Shown: positions 39,300 to 51,615, counted from the stretch's first letter. The stretch is DNA of 60,000 bases from Takakia lepidozioides (GCA_030704615.1 CM060732.1:18602001-18662000), one strand, 5' to 3'. Notes: generated from the sequence alone by a model not told the origin. Translations and numbers: made by a program.

Positions 39300-40276
39300 T
39301 TGTCCCACAATTTAGATCGTAACTTTTGCTGATTCTACTGAATTTAAGCAATTATTTCTGCAATGTCAGCATATCTGACATGGGCTATCCTTCTGAAGAC
39401 TACACGTAATTTACTGCAAGCTATAATTTTTAGAAAACCAAGAGTTCAGGAGAAAATGCTGGCAAACCTTGAGTTGACCAGATTGGTTGTCGGGCTTAAG
39501 GACCTTATCACAATCCTGGTGTGGGATCTTTGCAAAAATTTCAAAGTAGAAGTGTAGCTTGGTATGGTATTGACATGCTGCCAAGAGAAAGATGAAGAAT
39601 TTGTTGTCATCGGGAGTGGGTTTGGATGCTCCGGGCCAAGTTTGAAGATGTCGTCCAATCACAAGCCCCCAAAAATGAGACTACAAAGGAGCCTACAGTT
39701 ACAGTTGGAATATGGCTTACCTACCACAATATTGGAAGAAATGGGCAGGAAAAATCTGGGCTCCAGAAAAATTGCTTAGTCAAAGCCAATAGATGTAGGC
39801 TTGATTTGATTGAAAAACACATTTGATCCCCAAAAAAATATTATGATATTCTTAAGTGAATGTTCTAATTTTTTGTATGCTAGTAAGGTGGAAGATATGC
39901 ATGAACCTGTAAGGTTCATTTTCACAGATAAATCTACGTAGGTATGTAGCCTCAAATTACTGAGGAGGGGTTATAAAACTTGTGTGTGTTTTCAATTCGT
40001 ATATAGGCACTTTATTATAGGTTAAACGTTGTTAGAAAGTTCAAATTATTTTTATTTACTAATAATAAATAAGAGATTAGATGATGTCTTGAGTTCTGTG
40101 TAAGTTTGTGTGGGAAAATGTTCAGCAACTCCCAAAAATATGGCTCTCTTCCCCTCGACCTCTGCATCTCTGCATTTTCGGTCACAAAGAAGCTAGACAA
40201 TTTGTAAGAATTGAATACATTGCCTTGATCTAAGTCTTTTGACGACACCGAATCCCTCTAGTCTTATGGTCCAGTT
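39300..40276. other. AT-rich stretch without recognised features
   Basis: Several short open frames on both strands, none with family resemblance. Probably decayed transposon sequence. Confidence 0.3.
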
Positions 40277-40781
40277 TTGCCAACTATAAGTCAAATGGCT
40301 ATACGTTTGTCAATGCAGGATGAGTCGGACAACGAATTGGAAGACGACGCAGCTGGCAGTCGTGCATCCCATCTTGTGGATGACTATGTGGGAGAAGCTT
40401 GTATCCAAAACATTTCTCATACTGAGAACGAGGCTGAGATGGAAGTGAATCCAAATAGTCATTTACAACCTATCCCTGACTTACAACCCCAACAGGTACT
40501 CGTTGAAACAAACACTGGAGGAATACAAGAATGTTAGGTCAACAATACAGCCGAGTTGTCATCACAACCCACGGAAACATCATATAGCTCATGCCGCGGT
40601 ACAACATGAAGTTTCAATATCAAATGAGGACAACATGTCATTACAACATTCCGTTCTCGGCATGCTCATGCAATGCAGGGGTCCTCTCGTATCTTGCCTC
40701 CCAAGGTACATACCCCTGCCCGTCCTTCTTAGAGGCCACCGTCGGATCATGCATAATTCCCCAAACGACAGAAATCCATGA
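40277..40781 (+). other. Possible gene fragment, unassigned
   Basis: An acidic frame that could begin after AATGCAG at 40318 (DESDNELEDDAAGSRASHL) ends at CAACAG before GTACTC, and a second frame (STIQPSCHHNPRKHH...) follows. The exon-like borders and composition suggest coding ancestry, but I recognise no family. Confidence 0.2.
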
Positions 40782-40799
40782 TAACTTATACGGTATTGC

Positions 40800-42112
40800 A
40801 TGCGAAAGAGAATGAAGACATTTTTTTTCTTCCTCTCTACCTTAATAGTGATAGATGATGATTAGGATTTGGAGTGCATGTTACGACGAGTGAGAAGAGA
40901 CATAATGTGCTAACCCTGTGTTGGTAAAAGTTACCAATCGAGAGAGAAAAGAGTGTCAATTAGGATTATTGCATGGAATATAGTACTCCCTCACAAAAAA
41001 ATCCTTATTTTCTTGTCCATTTGGGTTCACATTGAACAAGGAAAAGTCCATCTATATCACGGATGTATAAAAGAGCCCAAAGCTAGAAAGGGTGGCTTCA
41101 GTTGGGTAGCAGCAACCAGTGTGCTCCTTAATACAACCCTCCTACCTACCGAAACATTATACGTGGACCACGTTTTCCAAATTATACAAGATGGCTATGG
41201 AAAATCCCCACATCCTTACCAAAAACATTATGTGCATCAGCCTATCACTTGCAAGGCCTTTCTTAAGCATGTGAGCCTTAATTGAGCTCTTCTCAGTTAG
41301 TGCAGGGCACCACTCGCAAATTTTCCATAGCTACGTCATAATGGCATTAGTTTCTTTGCACCCCCGATCCCCCCAATATTATCCCTCCCTGGGACCCACT
41401 TCAAGTGGGGCTTTAAAGATAGATAAGGCGGGCCACAAGGGGCCAAGGGCCAGTGGGTGCGACATCTCTGGCAATCCTCCAGCCTAGTCGCATATCTCTC
41501 TTTCGTAAACTCTCTTTAAGTCCTTGAGTGTACATACCTAACTCTCCAACTGGCTCCTTGGCCATATGAGAGCTTCGGTTTCTTGCATAGGCACAACGGC
41601 CTCTGTGTAATGCTCAATGAGTGGGTCACATGAAAACCCCTAAGGTTGTAGGTAGCCTGGAATAACTCCCCACGCTTGGTCGCTTTCGGCTAGCTCGAAT
41701 GCTTCACTAGTTTTGGTTACTTAATGACACCATTCTCGGGTTTACTACTCCCTATATATATGTATGTAGGTGTAGACGGGGATCGCTCGATCAGTCTGTG
41801 GTCTTTTTGGAGGACCACCACCGAGACCCCCAACTCTTGGTTAGGAATCCGCGATCGCGGTGGGTCTTGGCCCACTACCCGTAGCCCCATTGGCCCATGG
41901 TGAGTCCCAGATTCCTCTATGACTCCCACTTCAAGGCTTCAACTCTACGGTGAGTCCTATGCCAACCCACTACGACTTCATACGTTATAACCAGCCCCAC
42001 TCGGGAGCCCGCACCGCAATCTGGTTGAGGGCTCCACCTCGTACACGCCCACATCCTTTTTGAGTGCCTTCAACATCAAAGAGCCGTTCCCGGGCAAGTT
42101 ACTCTCTATCAC
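40800..42112. other. Unclassified intergenic or decayed repeat DNA
   Basis: No convincing coding region, RNA gene or repeat was identified. The open frame at 40953-41285 matches nothing I know. Confidence 0.3.
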
Positions 42113-42164
42113 TTGTATAGGGCACGTGAGATAAATGGGTATTTTGTAGGGGGGTATTACTTTT

Positions 42165-42345
42165 ATTTTGACACCGATGCCGCGAGGGACTCCGACTCCG
42201 ACGGTTGGGATGGGTCCGATGATGTCGGCAATCCTCCACATGACCCATATGAATTTAATGACGACGATGCTGCAATGCACCCATCCTTCGATGACCTTGT
42301 TGTTGATGAACTGCAACATGGTGTCATCCCAATTGCGGACGGTGA
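42165..42345 (+). pseudogene. hAT transposase C-terminal fragment (piece 1)
   Basis: Nearly identical to 56289-56465 in the hAT gene: DTDAARDSDSDGWDGSDD and DPYEFNDDDAAMHPSFDDLV match with few changes. This is the acidic segment after the hAT dimerisation domain. No other part of that gene is attached on the left. Confidence 0.9.
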
Positions 42346-42484
42346 TGATGCGAATGCTTTAAATGAATTTATTTCAACCAAATAGGGTGTTTAATATTTG
42401 CTTAGAACAATAAAATATAATTAAAATAACATAGAAAAAATTCACCATATTACAAAATTATGTAATTATAGGATACTAAAAAAG

Positions 42485-42600
42485 TCATCATCCGACGATT
42501 CGACATGCACATCTCCCACAGTCCGTGGAACTCGTGGTGGGGGAGAGTTGACCTCAACTTTATTGTTGAGAGTGTGCTCCAGTGAGGGCATAGCGACAGG
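42485..42600 (-). pseudogene. hAT transposase C-terminal fragment (piece 2, inverted)
   Basis: The minus strand matches 56470-56580 of the hAT gene (CTCAACAATGAAGTTGAGG... and GTTCCACGGACTG(T/C)GGGAGATG). It continues the order of piece 1 but in opposite orientation, about 140 bp away. Confidence 0.85.
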
Positions 42601-43009
42601 AAGACATGTAGACTTCGAACGGTGCAATGATGCATATGCTTTTAAAAGTTGTCACTCAGAGCTCACTCAGTATAGTTGGAAGCATAATGGAGGGATAAGG
42701 GACGCCATATCATTGCACCGCCGACGATGTTGCAAACGAATTGATTTGAATTGAATTTCCATGACAATGTTGCAAATTGCACATTTCATAGCATGGTCGT
42801 CCACATACCACATTGCATAGTTGATGCTACCCATGTGTTGTATCCCGCTGCAATAGAGTATCGACCTCGTTGAAACTCAGAGTGGCCTGGTGAACGAAGT
42901 TGTCACGTTTGGGATCGCAAACCATCCTCTTCAAAAATATGAAATACAAATGTTTGCAGGGTATGAATTTACTTCTCTTGCCCAAACTAGTTGATAGCAT
43001 ATTCACAAA

Positions 43010-45769
43010 ATCAGGACGTGCAATTGGGGAAATTGGAAACCGTGATGTCGTAGGCCCTGTCATGAACAACAGATGTCGAAGTGATAATTGTGTACACCCG
43101 ACCATATCCTGGATCGGGTACTTCTGTGGTGCTTGCAACACGAGCTTGGAACATTCTTGCAGACTCCACTTTGCCAAAGTGTTCAGCGGTTGGAGGGAAA
43201 TGTCGAACGAGCTTTCCATCTCGTTTGGTTGGCCACAAGTGAGGATTTGCCGGAGGGACCCGAGAGGACGCAGAAGTAGTAGCACATGCATGTAGTTGGG
43301 GTTGTCTCGCAAGGGAAAAGCCTGCCTCCTCCAGCATTGCAATCTCCTGACTTGTGAGATGTGTTCCCACCTTGACGGGCCAAACGGTTGGAGGAGCTGG
43401 CTTTATCACCACGGAAGGACGCACAGTTCAATGCACACATCTGCGACAATCATCTGCGCAGAACCAAAACTTGTGGTTCTTGGCTTCTGGTTGACCGTAT
43501 GGACGCATCAAACCCGTGAAAGTTGGACAGGAGTCCGGGCACCACCTCTGGATATAGATGAAGTGCACTTCTCGAAATTAGTTGCCTTGATCGCTGTACA
43601 TTTCACACGAGATCCTGCACTTGTGCGTTCTATGTGCCAAACGTGGTCGGGGCATGCGGACTCAAGCACATCAAGGGGGTTGTTTCTCTCCTGCACCATT
43701 TTAGTGGCACTGTTTGATGCTGGAGCCTGTCGTTGTGTTGGAGGTTCCTCCAGAATGGAGATTCCGGACATGGATTTGTCATGCAGGGGAACACAAGGCT
43801 TCGAGAAGTTATCACGGTCTGCCCTGTGCGAATCGGAATCCGAACCAGGTGGAGTGTTCAATTTCCTCTTACATGAGCCGAATCTCTCATCCCCTTCAAG
43901 ATGTGGAACTCTAGAAACAAGTAGCGTTCCCTGGGCATACATGCTCACCGCCCATGCTATCTTGCTTAGATCCCCAGATCTGTTTGCAGCACGCAACATC
44001 AACTCCAATTTGTCCGGACCCTGCCACCAACCCCACCTCGCAAGAAATCACGGTATTGGATTTGTTGTTGCAAGGCACGTATCAAATCATCTGTTTTTGC
44101 CACATACAAATCCCAACCTCGTTTCCCAAACTGTTGCAACCATGCGTTGTGCATAGTCTCTGCCAAATTGCAAGATGACATGTCCGTCATTTCCTCAATG
44201 GACATGTTCTGCAAAGTGGAGAACCACACTTCAGAACAGTGCACAGGGAACAACATAAAGAAAGCAAGGAGTCAAAAATATGGAAAGTAAATGTATGAAT
44301 AAAGTAAGAAATAGAAGCCTCGCACCATTGTCATGGCTGCTCCCCACTGTCTGTACCGGAAGTGCCAAAACGCCAGCCAATCTTCCAATGCTCTCATACT
44401 CTCAAGCGATGCATCTCCAGAAGAGAACCACCAGGCATGAATTGTCTGGAACAAAGTGTCCGCCTCCTTCATTGTTCTAGCATCTTTGTACTCTTTGCAC
44501 AATTTACGGTGCTGAGTCTGCATCTCTGGTTTGATGTCCGACTTTGTATGTTTCTCCAGAGATTGTGTCCAATGGAATAGACATGTACGCTCTCAAGTTT
44601 AGTCCCCACAGAATCTCCTTCACTCAAAATATGGCTTTCCAAGAAGGACTTGCTTGTGCCAAGAGCAATTGCAGATGTTTTTGCGGATGGGTTTCTCTCG
44701 TACTCCTGTTTAATCAACCTCGATATTGTCTTAACACTCTCCCTATAATCCCCCTTCGAGACAGGATGGTTATGGAAACCGAAATGCACACAAGCTCTTG
44801 TCATTGTTTTCAAACGGTGGACAACATAGTACATTCTTGCTCCGCACAACGCCAGGCAGAATGACACAAGTTTGCAGAATTTGCAAACGAAAGTGTTTGC
44901 CGGTGGAGGGGCAGTCCCAGGCTTAAATGGATTTTCCGCCAGCCCTCCCACTCGCTTTGATTATGAACCCCAGACTGAAGAAAGTGTCTGCAATTCAAAT
45001 TATCACACCTAAGGTGTCCATTGCAAACTGTTCTCCTGAAAACAAGCTTGTCTTCATTTTGAATATTGGATGTTTTTGTTCTGCACCATGGGTGCCCGTC
45101 GTGTTTCTTGTCCATTCCGTGCATCATGATTGTTACACCTCCAACTCGCGGAGGAGGAGGCAGCTCGAATAGGATATCGTCATCAAAAGTCTTTGGCAGG
45201 AACTTCACAGGCACCTGCTTCAAAGATTCCCAATCAATTCCTTATAACTCACTTTTCAAACCTGCCATTCCTCCCATCGCCCGTAGTTTTGGAATGACAC
45301 TACAAAACTCTTCTTCATCCGCTTCTCCAACTACAGTAGGAAGGACTGGATTTGGAATTTCACTTATGTCATCATCGGACGAATCCGAAAGCTCAACGAT
45401 TGGAGTGGAGGACGTCTGTTCTTTTTTCACCACCACCTCCCTCTTGTCTTCAACGACTGAAGCTGCAATCCCGGGCGTCACATATGATCCAAGGGACTTT
45501 CGCCGAGGCTCTCCAAGTACTCTGTATCGACCAGGGAGCACTCTCCACTGGCTGACATGAGCCGTCTCATCACGGTTTTAGAAAGAGTATTTCAACAACT
45601 TCCCTTCCAAATCGTACACCTCTTTCTCCAAGAAGATGGAGCCATTCTGAAGCTCAAACCGGGTAGCCAAGACATGTTCCAGAACAATTGGGAATCCAGT
45701 GTCAAGGGCTTCCTTGGAGAACGGCACTGGTTTGTCGTCAGAGAAGAACTCCGCTTCAGAGGAAGCCAT
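43010..45769 (-). pseudogene. MULE-like transposase derivative with Cys/His domain, central part deleted
   Basis: Minus-strand gene starting MASSEAEFFSDDKPV. Segments in order: a basic/acidic N-terminal region (LPGRYRVLGEPRRKSLGSY), then HGMDKKHDGHPWCRTKTSN with NGHLRCDNLNCRHF, a WRKY/GCM1- or FLYWCH-like Cys/His zinc domain, then TMTRACVHFGFHNHPV, then QTQHRKLCKEYKDA and LAFWHFRYRQWG, and after an intron CNLAETMHNAWLQQFGKRG with SHRADRDNFSKP. It ends near TSQEIAMLEEAGFSL. This is the arrangement of MULE-type transposases known from non-seed plants. The central region expected to carry the DDE catalytic core is missing at a joint near 44525. Two in-frame stops (about 45577 and 45241) and a frameshift near 44935 also disrupt it. 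Classification rests on remembered family resemblance. Confidence 0.65.
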
Positions 45770-46731
45770 CTTGCATCGTCTCGTACGAAGATGCCTTGCT
45801 ATCGTAGCTCTTCAGTGAAATTTGTTGATTGAGGTCTCCAGAACACTGTTGAAGAATGAGAAGAGAATATCGCGAGAAAGCTCACACGATGATTGTGCAC
45901 ATTCTGTTATTCCTTCCAGACATGCAGCCGTCCATTTTAATTACTTTTTTTGTGGGCCCTGTAGACAAAGTATCCATAGGAGCAATTTCGGTAGCTGTTA
46001 AACCTGAACCTCATCAATAAACATAATAACCAGCCGACTTCTCGGAAGTGTGCCAAAGGATCTGAGGGTAGGATAACAGATGTATTAAATGCATCTTTAT
46101 AACAGTATCAATTGATCATGCGCACCTGGAAAGTCCAAACTGTGAAACGAACGTGGGGATGGCTTACAAGGATGAATGTGTATGATATCCAAAAATTTGT
46201 CATCAAACACTCGTTCATTTACATTTATTTGTCTGAGATTGTGTGCCAGATGGCCCCATATTTTTTATTCCACGGTGCCACGGTTCTGATGGCATAGGCA
46301 TTGTCTGAGGCTGAGCAGTCAGACCAACTAATTGTTTATATGCAATGTTATATTCATCTATAATATCTGTCGCTGTTATTTTCAATTATTGAAACCGTTC
46401 AAATAAACGACACGCCGTTCATTTTGGGCGACACATGTCAGACATCGATAACTACATTGCAGACGAACAACTGTCCACTAATGGCTGACAGGTGCACTAA
46501 TAAGGGAACGACATTTGTGTAACGGTCACGCGAGAGGGAATCCGATGCTTCTAGAGACAATCCCCAACGCAAGTAACTGCGCAAGAAATCGAAAGTCACT
46601 TTGGCTTTCTAGTTTCCGCACTTAGAGGGAGAGAGGTAGTCAAGCTGGAGAGGGTTCCTTCTACGATACGAAATAGAAGGAAGTCACTTTATTTTACTTC
46701 CCTTAGAGAGAGACTCAGAGCAAGAGAGCAA
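45770..46731. promoter_or_regulatory. Head-to-head intergenic region between the MULE-like pseudogene and the ParB/methyltransferase-like gene
   Basis: Separates two divergent starts. It contains a short plus-strand frame of no recognised family (46112-46297). No TATA box or inverted terminal repeat could be placed with confidence. Confidence 0.35.
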
Positions 46732-47107
46732 ATGACGAGGCGTCGTTTGATGGAGAACACAGGGCCACGGCAGCAGGTGAACGTGGAGACTGCAACACAA
46801 GAGCAGACCGACAATGAGGCAGCAGCTGTCACACAGTCAGAGAGAACAGTGAGCGTTGGAAACCAGACTGTGGAAGCAGAGATGATTCGTAGGGAAACTG
46901 AAGGAGGTGGAAGTCCGGGGAACACTGAACCGGGAGAAGGTCTACAAACCCTAGAGCATACAGAAATTCCAGCAGATGTGAGAGGGAAGAGGAAAGCTGC
47001 AGAAGGGGATCCAAATTCAAAACCTAAGAAGGCGCCAGTAAGTGTTCTCTACCTTCCATTTCTTGTTTACAGATCTACGAAGACGAGTGAGTGCAATGTC
47101 CTAGAAA

Positions 47108-48040
47108 GTGATGGTCGGTACCGACCATCACAATGAAGCCATGTTGATTTGCTTTGTACTCCTCTGTTTATGGTTTTCCACACCAGCAGTTTGTGACTAG
47201 CGGTACCGCCATTCACTGTTCTTCAGATCATAGAGTCAGTCTGATTGCCTTTCAAGCACTCCTTCTCTTTCATTCTGTAGCAGGAACCTGTGATTGTCGG
47301 CAACGTCATTCTCTTTCTAAGTTTCAAAACTCTCATTCTGATACAACAGAAAGTGAGTGTCGGTGCCGACATTAACTGTGATCCAGTATTGACTTACACC
47401 AAACGCAATGCATTCCATTCTAGTGTAGTGCGAGTGTCGTTAACGCCATTCGATTCTCCTCATGAGCTTCCTGAACTTGTATGCGTGGAGAGAGAGTGAT
47501 GGTCGGCATATTCAGTCATATAGTCTTGCATTGCATTTTCTCTGTTTTAGGTTGAGTAGATTAGGGAAGTGGAATGGCAGTACCGCCAATCACTTTTTTG
47601 AGACCATATTGTAGATTCATGTAGAGTATCGATTGCAAAGTACATTCCAAACAGACAAGAAATAGTGATTGTTTGTGAAGATCATCACAATGGAGTCTCT
47701 CTGACTTATTTGCACTCACTTTCTGCCCTAAACTAGTGTGAGTGTCGGTGCCGCCAATCAGTAAGACATATATTTCATTGCACCAAACCGATCCAGTAGG
47801 TCCTTCAAATGTAATGTTTTTTTATTGTCGTTAACGCCGTTCGCCAATGCTCAGAACCTCTCTGTACCTGTTTGCCCAAAAACATAGTGATTGTCGGTAC
47901 CGATCATCACTATGTAGTCATATTGTTTTGGTTTGCATTCTTCTAGATCAGCTTTGTTTGTGTAGATGGTTGTGAATGTCGGTGCCGCCATTCAATGTTA
48001 TTTGAGACGAGACAGACTGATGGTCGGTACCGACATTCAC
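47108..48040. repeat. Intronic array of 13 diverged 24-bp palindromes (intron 1)
   Basis: Starts near 47108, 47193, 47290, 47353, 47430, 47497, 47570, 47665, 47738, 47821, 47887, 47972 and 48017. The first is a perfect 24-bp palindrome (arm GTGATGGTCGGT). Others vary around arm GTGA(A/T)(T/G)GTCGG with centres GTAC, GTGC or TTAA. Spacers of about 20-70 bp do not resemble each other. All lie between the splice sites of intron 1 (47038-48084). Confidence 0.9.
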
Positions 48041-49830
48041 TATTTGCACATAACTCACTGTCTGATTGGCATGGCATCGTGTAGAAAACTGTGAAGTCCA
48101 AGCAGACAGGAACAGAGGCAAAAGGTTCTGGAGATGGGGACGAGTCTGTCAAGAGCTCCGAGAAAAGCGATGAAGCAGATGAACCTGAAGTGCACTACCT
48201 TGACAAGGTGAAAGAACTCATGTCATTCCAGAAGGTAAACTCTCAGGAGGTTATTAGGGACATGCTCGTCTCTGGAGGGCGTCTGGACATCCCACTATGC
48301 CGGATGATATCAATGCATGTTGTGCGTCCTCCTCTTTCCAATGACATTACAAAATTGGAAACTGATTTTGTGCATGGATACAGACTTGGTGCACAAGTTT
48401 TTTATGTGTCACTGACGGATACAAATGGGAAAAGCACATTAGTGTCTCCTGAGATCACAGATACCTGGGATGAGTGCTGGAAGGATGTTAATGAGGAGTT
48501 CGAGCTGGGCCTCATGATGGGAAGAAACACCCAGCAATTCTGCAACCACATGTTCTACGTCTGGGACGGCAACCACCAATTGCTGGCATGGATGGGATAC
48601 ATTCATAAACATCATGCGAAAGACAGAGACAAGCATGTTGCTGTAGAGGCAATGGTTTTGGATCCTGGAAACGACATCGCTAGGCTTCTTACGTGAACAA
48701 GTAAGTCATCCTAGAGACTCCATTGCCTCTCCAATGTCTTGTTAATCCCACCAAAAAACGATGTTTATCAATGCATTGTTTCCAATCTTTTTGCAGAACA
48801 AGCTTGGTCCACACACTGTTCCGAATTCAGATGATTGGTCTAATGAAGCTGGATGATTTTCGCACAGTACTCCACCCCGATATAATCAAAGCAGTGCGAA
48901 ACAAGAAGAGTTGCAGGCACTTGGTATTCTTTGACTCGAGAGGCGTTTCTGAAGTACATGTATGCGGTAAGGCCGAGCCTGTACTCATTTGTCTTTCTGA
49001 ATACATGTTTGTATTTTGTTTTGTACTCATCCCTATTTTGATCAATGCAGCAAGAACTGACAAAGGCAGCTGAGAAGGGGAAATCCGAATACTACCGCAC
49101 TACAACAGAGGAACTTAGGACATCAAAGGGTGTGAAAGCAGCAATAAAGAAGGAGTATGAAATCCGCATAACCAAACTGATGTCCGCCTTCTCAAAGCAG
49201 CTTAGAATAGTAGATCCTGGCCTTGGAGATGAGTTCCTTCTGCAGATAAAATCTCACTATGACAAGCATGTGCACCCGGAGATGCAGCAGGAGAAATTGC
49301 ACCGGCTGGCCATCTCCATGGTCGACCCCCAAACCAAAATAAGATGGCTGGAGATTTGGAATCAGATAGTGAAGGACTTGAATCAGTTCCCAAAGAGCAC
49401 ACTATACAGCCTGGCACAAAGGTGGAAGGAATCAGTGACATTGTGTTTGACAACTGGCTTCACAAGGCTACATTTTGGAGTCAGGTGTGTATTCAAAGAA
49501 ATTCCATCTTTGTTGACTTCATGAATGTGATGAGTTTCTTATTTGCAAAATTGACAAATGTACCATTTGCAGCTGGAGAAGCGCGCAATCATTGTGCTCG
49601 AGCAGACTTTGAAGGACTTGAACATTTTTATTGTTTCCCCGCCTCAAATGACATTGGAGGCATACATAAGGAAGTGGAGAGGTCTCACCTGGAGATACTG
49701 TTTTTTCCGAGAGTTCTCCAAGGATGGTAACATTTTATGGTCCAACGACTTTGACAGTCAGGTTGGGGGAGAGTGGGCCATGATGCGAGTTGTGTACAGG
49801 TGCAATGTCCTGCTGGAAACTGTGTTGCCT

Positions 49831-50940
49831 CTTGTGAGAAATCGTTAGGCTTTGTTAGCAGTGTAATCACATATCCAAAGAGAATGTCAGTGCTGACATT
49901 CACTTCTATGTCTGTGTCCTTCCAAAGCTAGAGATTGCATTCACCTGGATTAGGAACTTAGGGTGTGATTGTAGTGTCCTTGAATGGAATTTTGTGAATG
50001 TCGTTGACGACATTCACATCCAGAGCTGTTGTGAGCTCCTGAGATTTATTGTACGTTTTGTATGTTCCGTTGACTTTTTAGTGAGAGTTCCTCACTCGAG
50101 TTTTCTGAATGTCGTTGCCGACATTCACTTTCCTTGCAATGTTGTTGCCTCTTGTGAGAAATCATTAGGCTTTGTTAGCAGTGTAATCACAGATCCAAAG
50201 TGATTGTCGGTGCCGACATTCACTTCTATGTCTGTGTCCTTCCAAAGCTAGAGATTGCATTCACCTGGATTAGGAACTTAGGGTATGTTTGCAGTGTCCT
50301 TGAATGGAATTTTGTGAATGTCGTTGACGACATTCACATCCAGAGCTGTTGTGAGCTCCTGAGATTTATTGTACATTTTGTATGTTCCATTGACTTTTTA
50401 GTGAGAGTTCCTCACTCGAGTTTTCTGAATGTCGTTGCCGACATTCACTTTCCTTGCAATGTTGTTGCCTCTTGTGAGAAATCGTTAGGCTTTGTTAGCA
50501 GTGTAATCACAGATCCAAAGTGAATGTCGGTGCCGACATTCACTTCTATGTCTGTGTCCTTCCAAAGCTAGAGATTGCATTCACCTGGATTAAGAACTTA
50601 GGATATGTTTGCAGTGTCCTTGAATGGAATTTTGTGAATGTCGTTGACGACATTCACATCCAGAGCTGTTGTGAGCTCTTGAGATTTATTGTACGTTTTG
50701 TATGTTCCATTGACTTTTTAGTGAGAGTTCCTCACTCGAGTTTTCTGAATGTCGTTGCCGACATTCACTTTCCTTGCAATGTTGTTGCCTCTTGTGAGAA
50801 ATTGTTAGTCTTTGTTAGCAGTGTAATCACAGATCCAAAGTGAATGTCATTGCCGACATTCACTTCTATGTTTGTGTCCTTCCAAAGCTAGACATTGATG
50901 TCGTTGACGACATTCACATCCAGAGCTGTTGTGAGCTCCT
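49831..50940. repeat. 320-bp tandem repeat, about 3.4 units, in intron 5
   Basis: CTTGTGAGAAAT recurs at 49831, 50151, 50471 and 50791, exactly 320 bp apart. Units are nearly identical; the last has an internal deletion. Each full unit holds three 24-bp palindromes (for example at 49880, 49994 and 50105; 50200, 50314 and 50425; 50520, 50634 and 50745; then 50840 and 50894). The repeated segment includes a copy of the exon 5 end and 5' splice site. Confidence 0.95.
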
Positions 50941-51579
50941 GAGAGCTCCTTAGAGCTATTCTGAGCTCCATTTCCTTCCTCGTTTTTTTCATTATGTGCT
51001 ACTGGCATCTTACTCACTTCGCGCTTTGGTGGGTTGGGTTTTGTCTCGTGTTTCACAGGTACTCGAAATATGTATGTGTCCTTTGCATCTGTAAGTGTCA
51101 TTTGCAGTATTAAAGTTTGTTTCTTTGAAAACATTCTTGTCTTCGTTCTAAAATTGAACATGTTTGTTGCAGGTGAGCACTGGTCCCACCTTCGTGTGCG
51201 GTGTGCAGAAAACATTTGCGGCTGACATGGTCATTCTCGACATCCCGGACGGCCAGGCTGTGCCTGAAGTTCTTCCGAAGGGCAAGACACCAAGTTGGAA
51301 CAAATTCGATGACAACTACTGGAGTTGGGTGTTCGGGTTCTGTAATAATTTCCTCTCTGATGTAGGGACACTTCTGCTTTTTCAGTCATGTGACAAAGAT
51401 AGCCGTCGGGCATTGGCATCATACCTGAAGTCCTCTGGGTTTGAAGTTTTGCTCACATGGAATTGTGTGAACAGCCTCTACCTTGTGAAAGGGGGTTGTC
51501 CTGGTCAGCTGGTACGCCGTCTCCCTTGTGCTTGTGTTTTTATGTTGCGTTTCAATGTTCTCTGCAACTCCACTCTAGA

Positions 51580-51615
51580 AGAATCTGTAATGATCGACAC
51601 CGATCATCACAGATT
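51580..51615. repeat. Single palindrome in intron 6 of the ParB/methyltransferase-like gene
   Basis: Arms AATCTGT.ATGATCG and CGATCAT.ACAGATT around ACAC; same family as the arrays in introns 1 and 5. Confidence 0.85.

Noticed and set aside
47108-48040. CRISPR array
   Set aside because: Repeats are short, palindromic but diverged, spacers vary in length, and the array is bounded by splice sites of a eukaryotic gene; no cas genes.
50200-50843. Two 107-codon open frames of repeated sequence
   Set aside because: They lie inside the intronic 320-bp tandem repeat; openness follows from repeat duplication.
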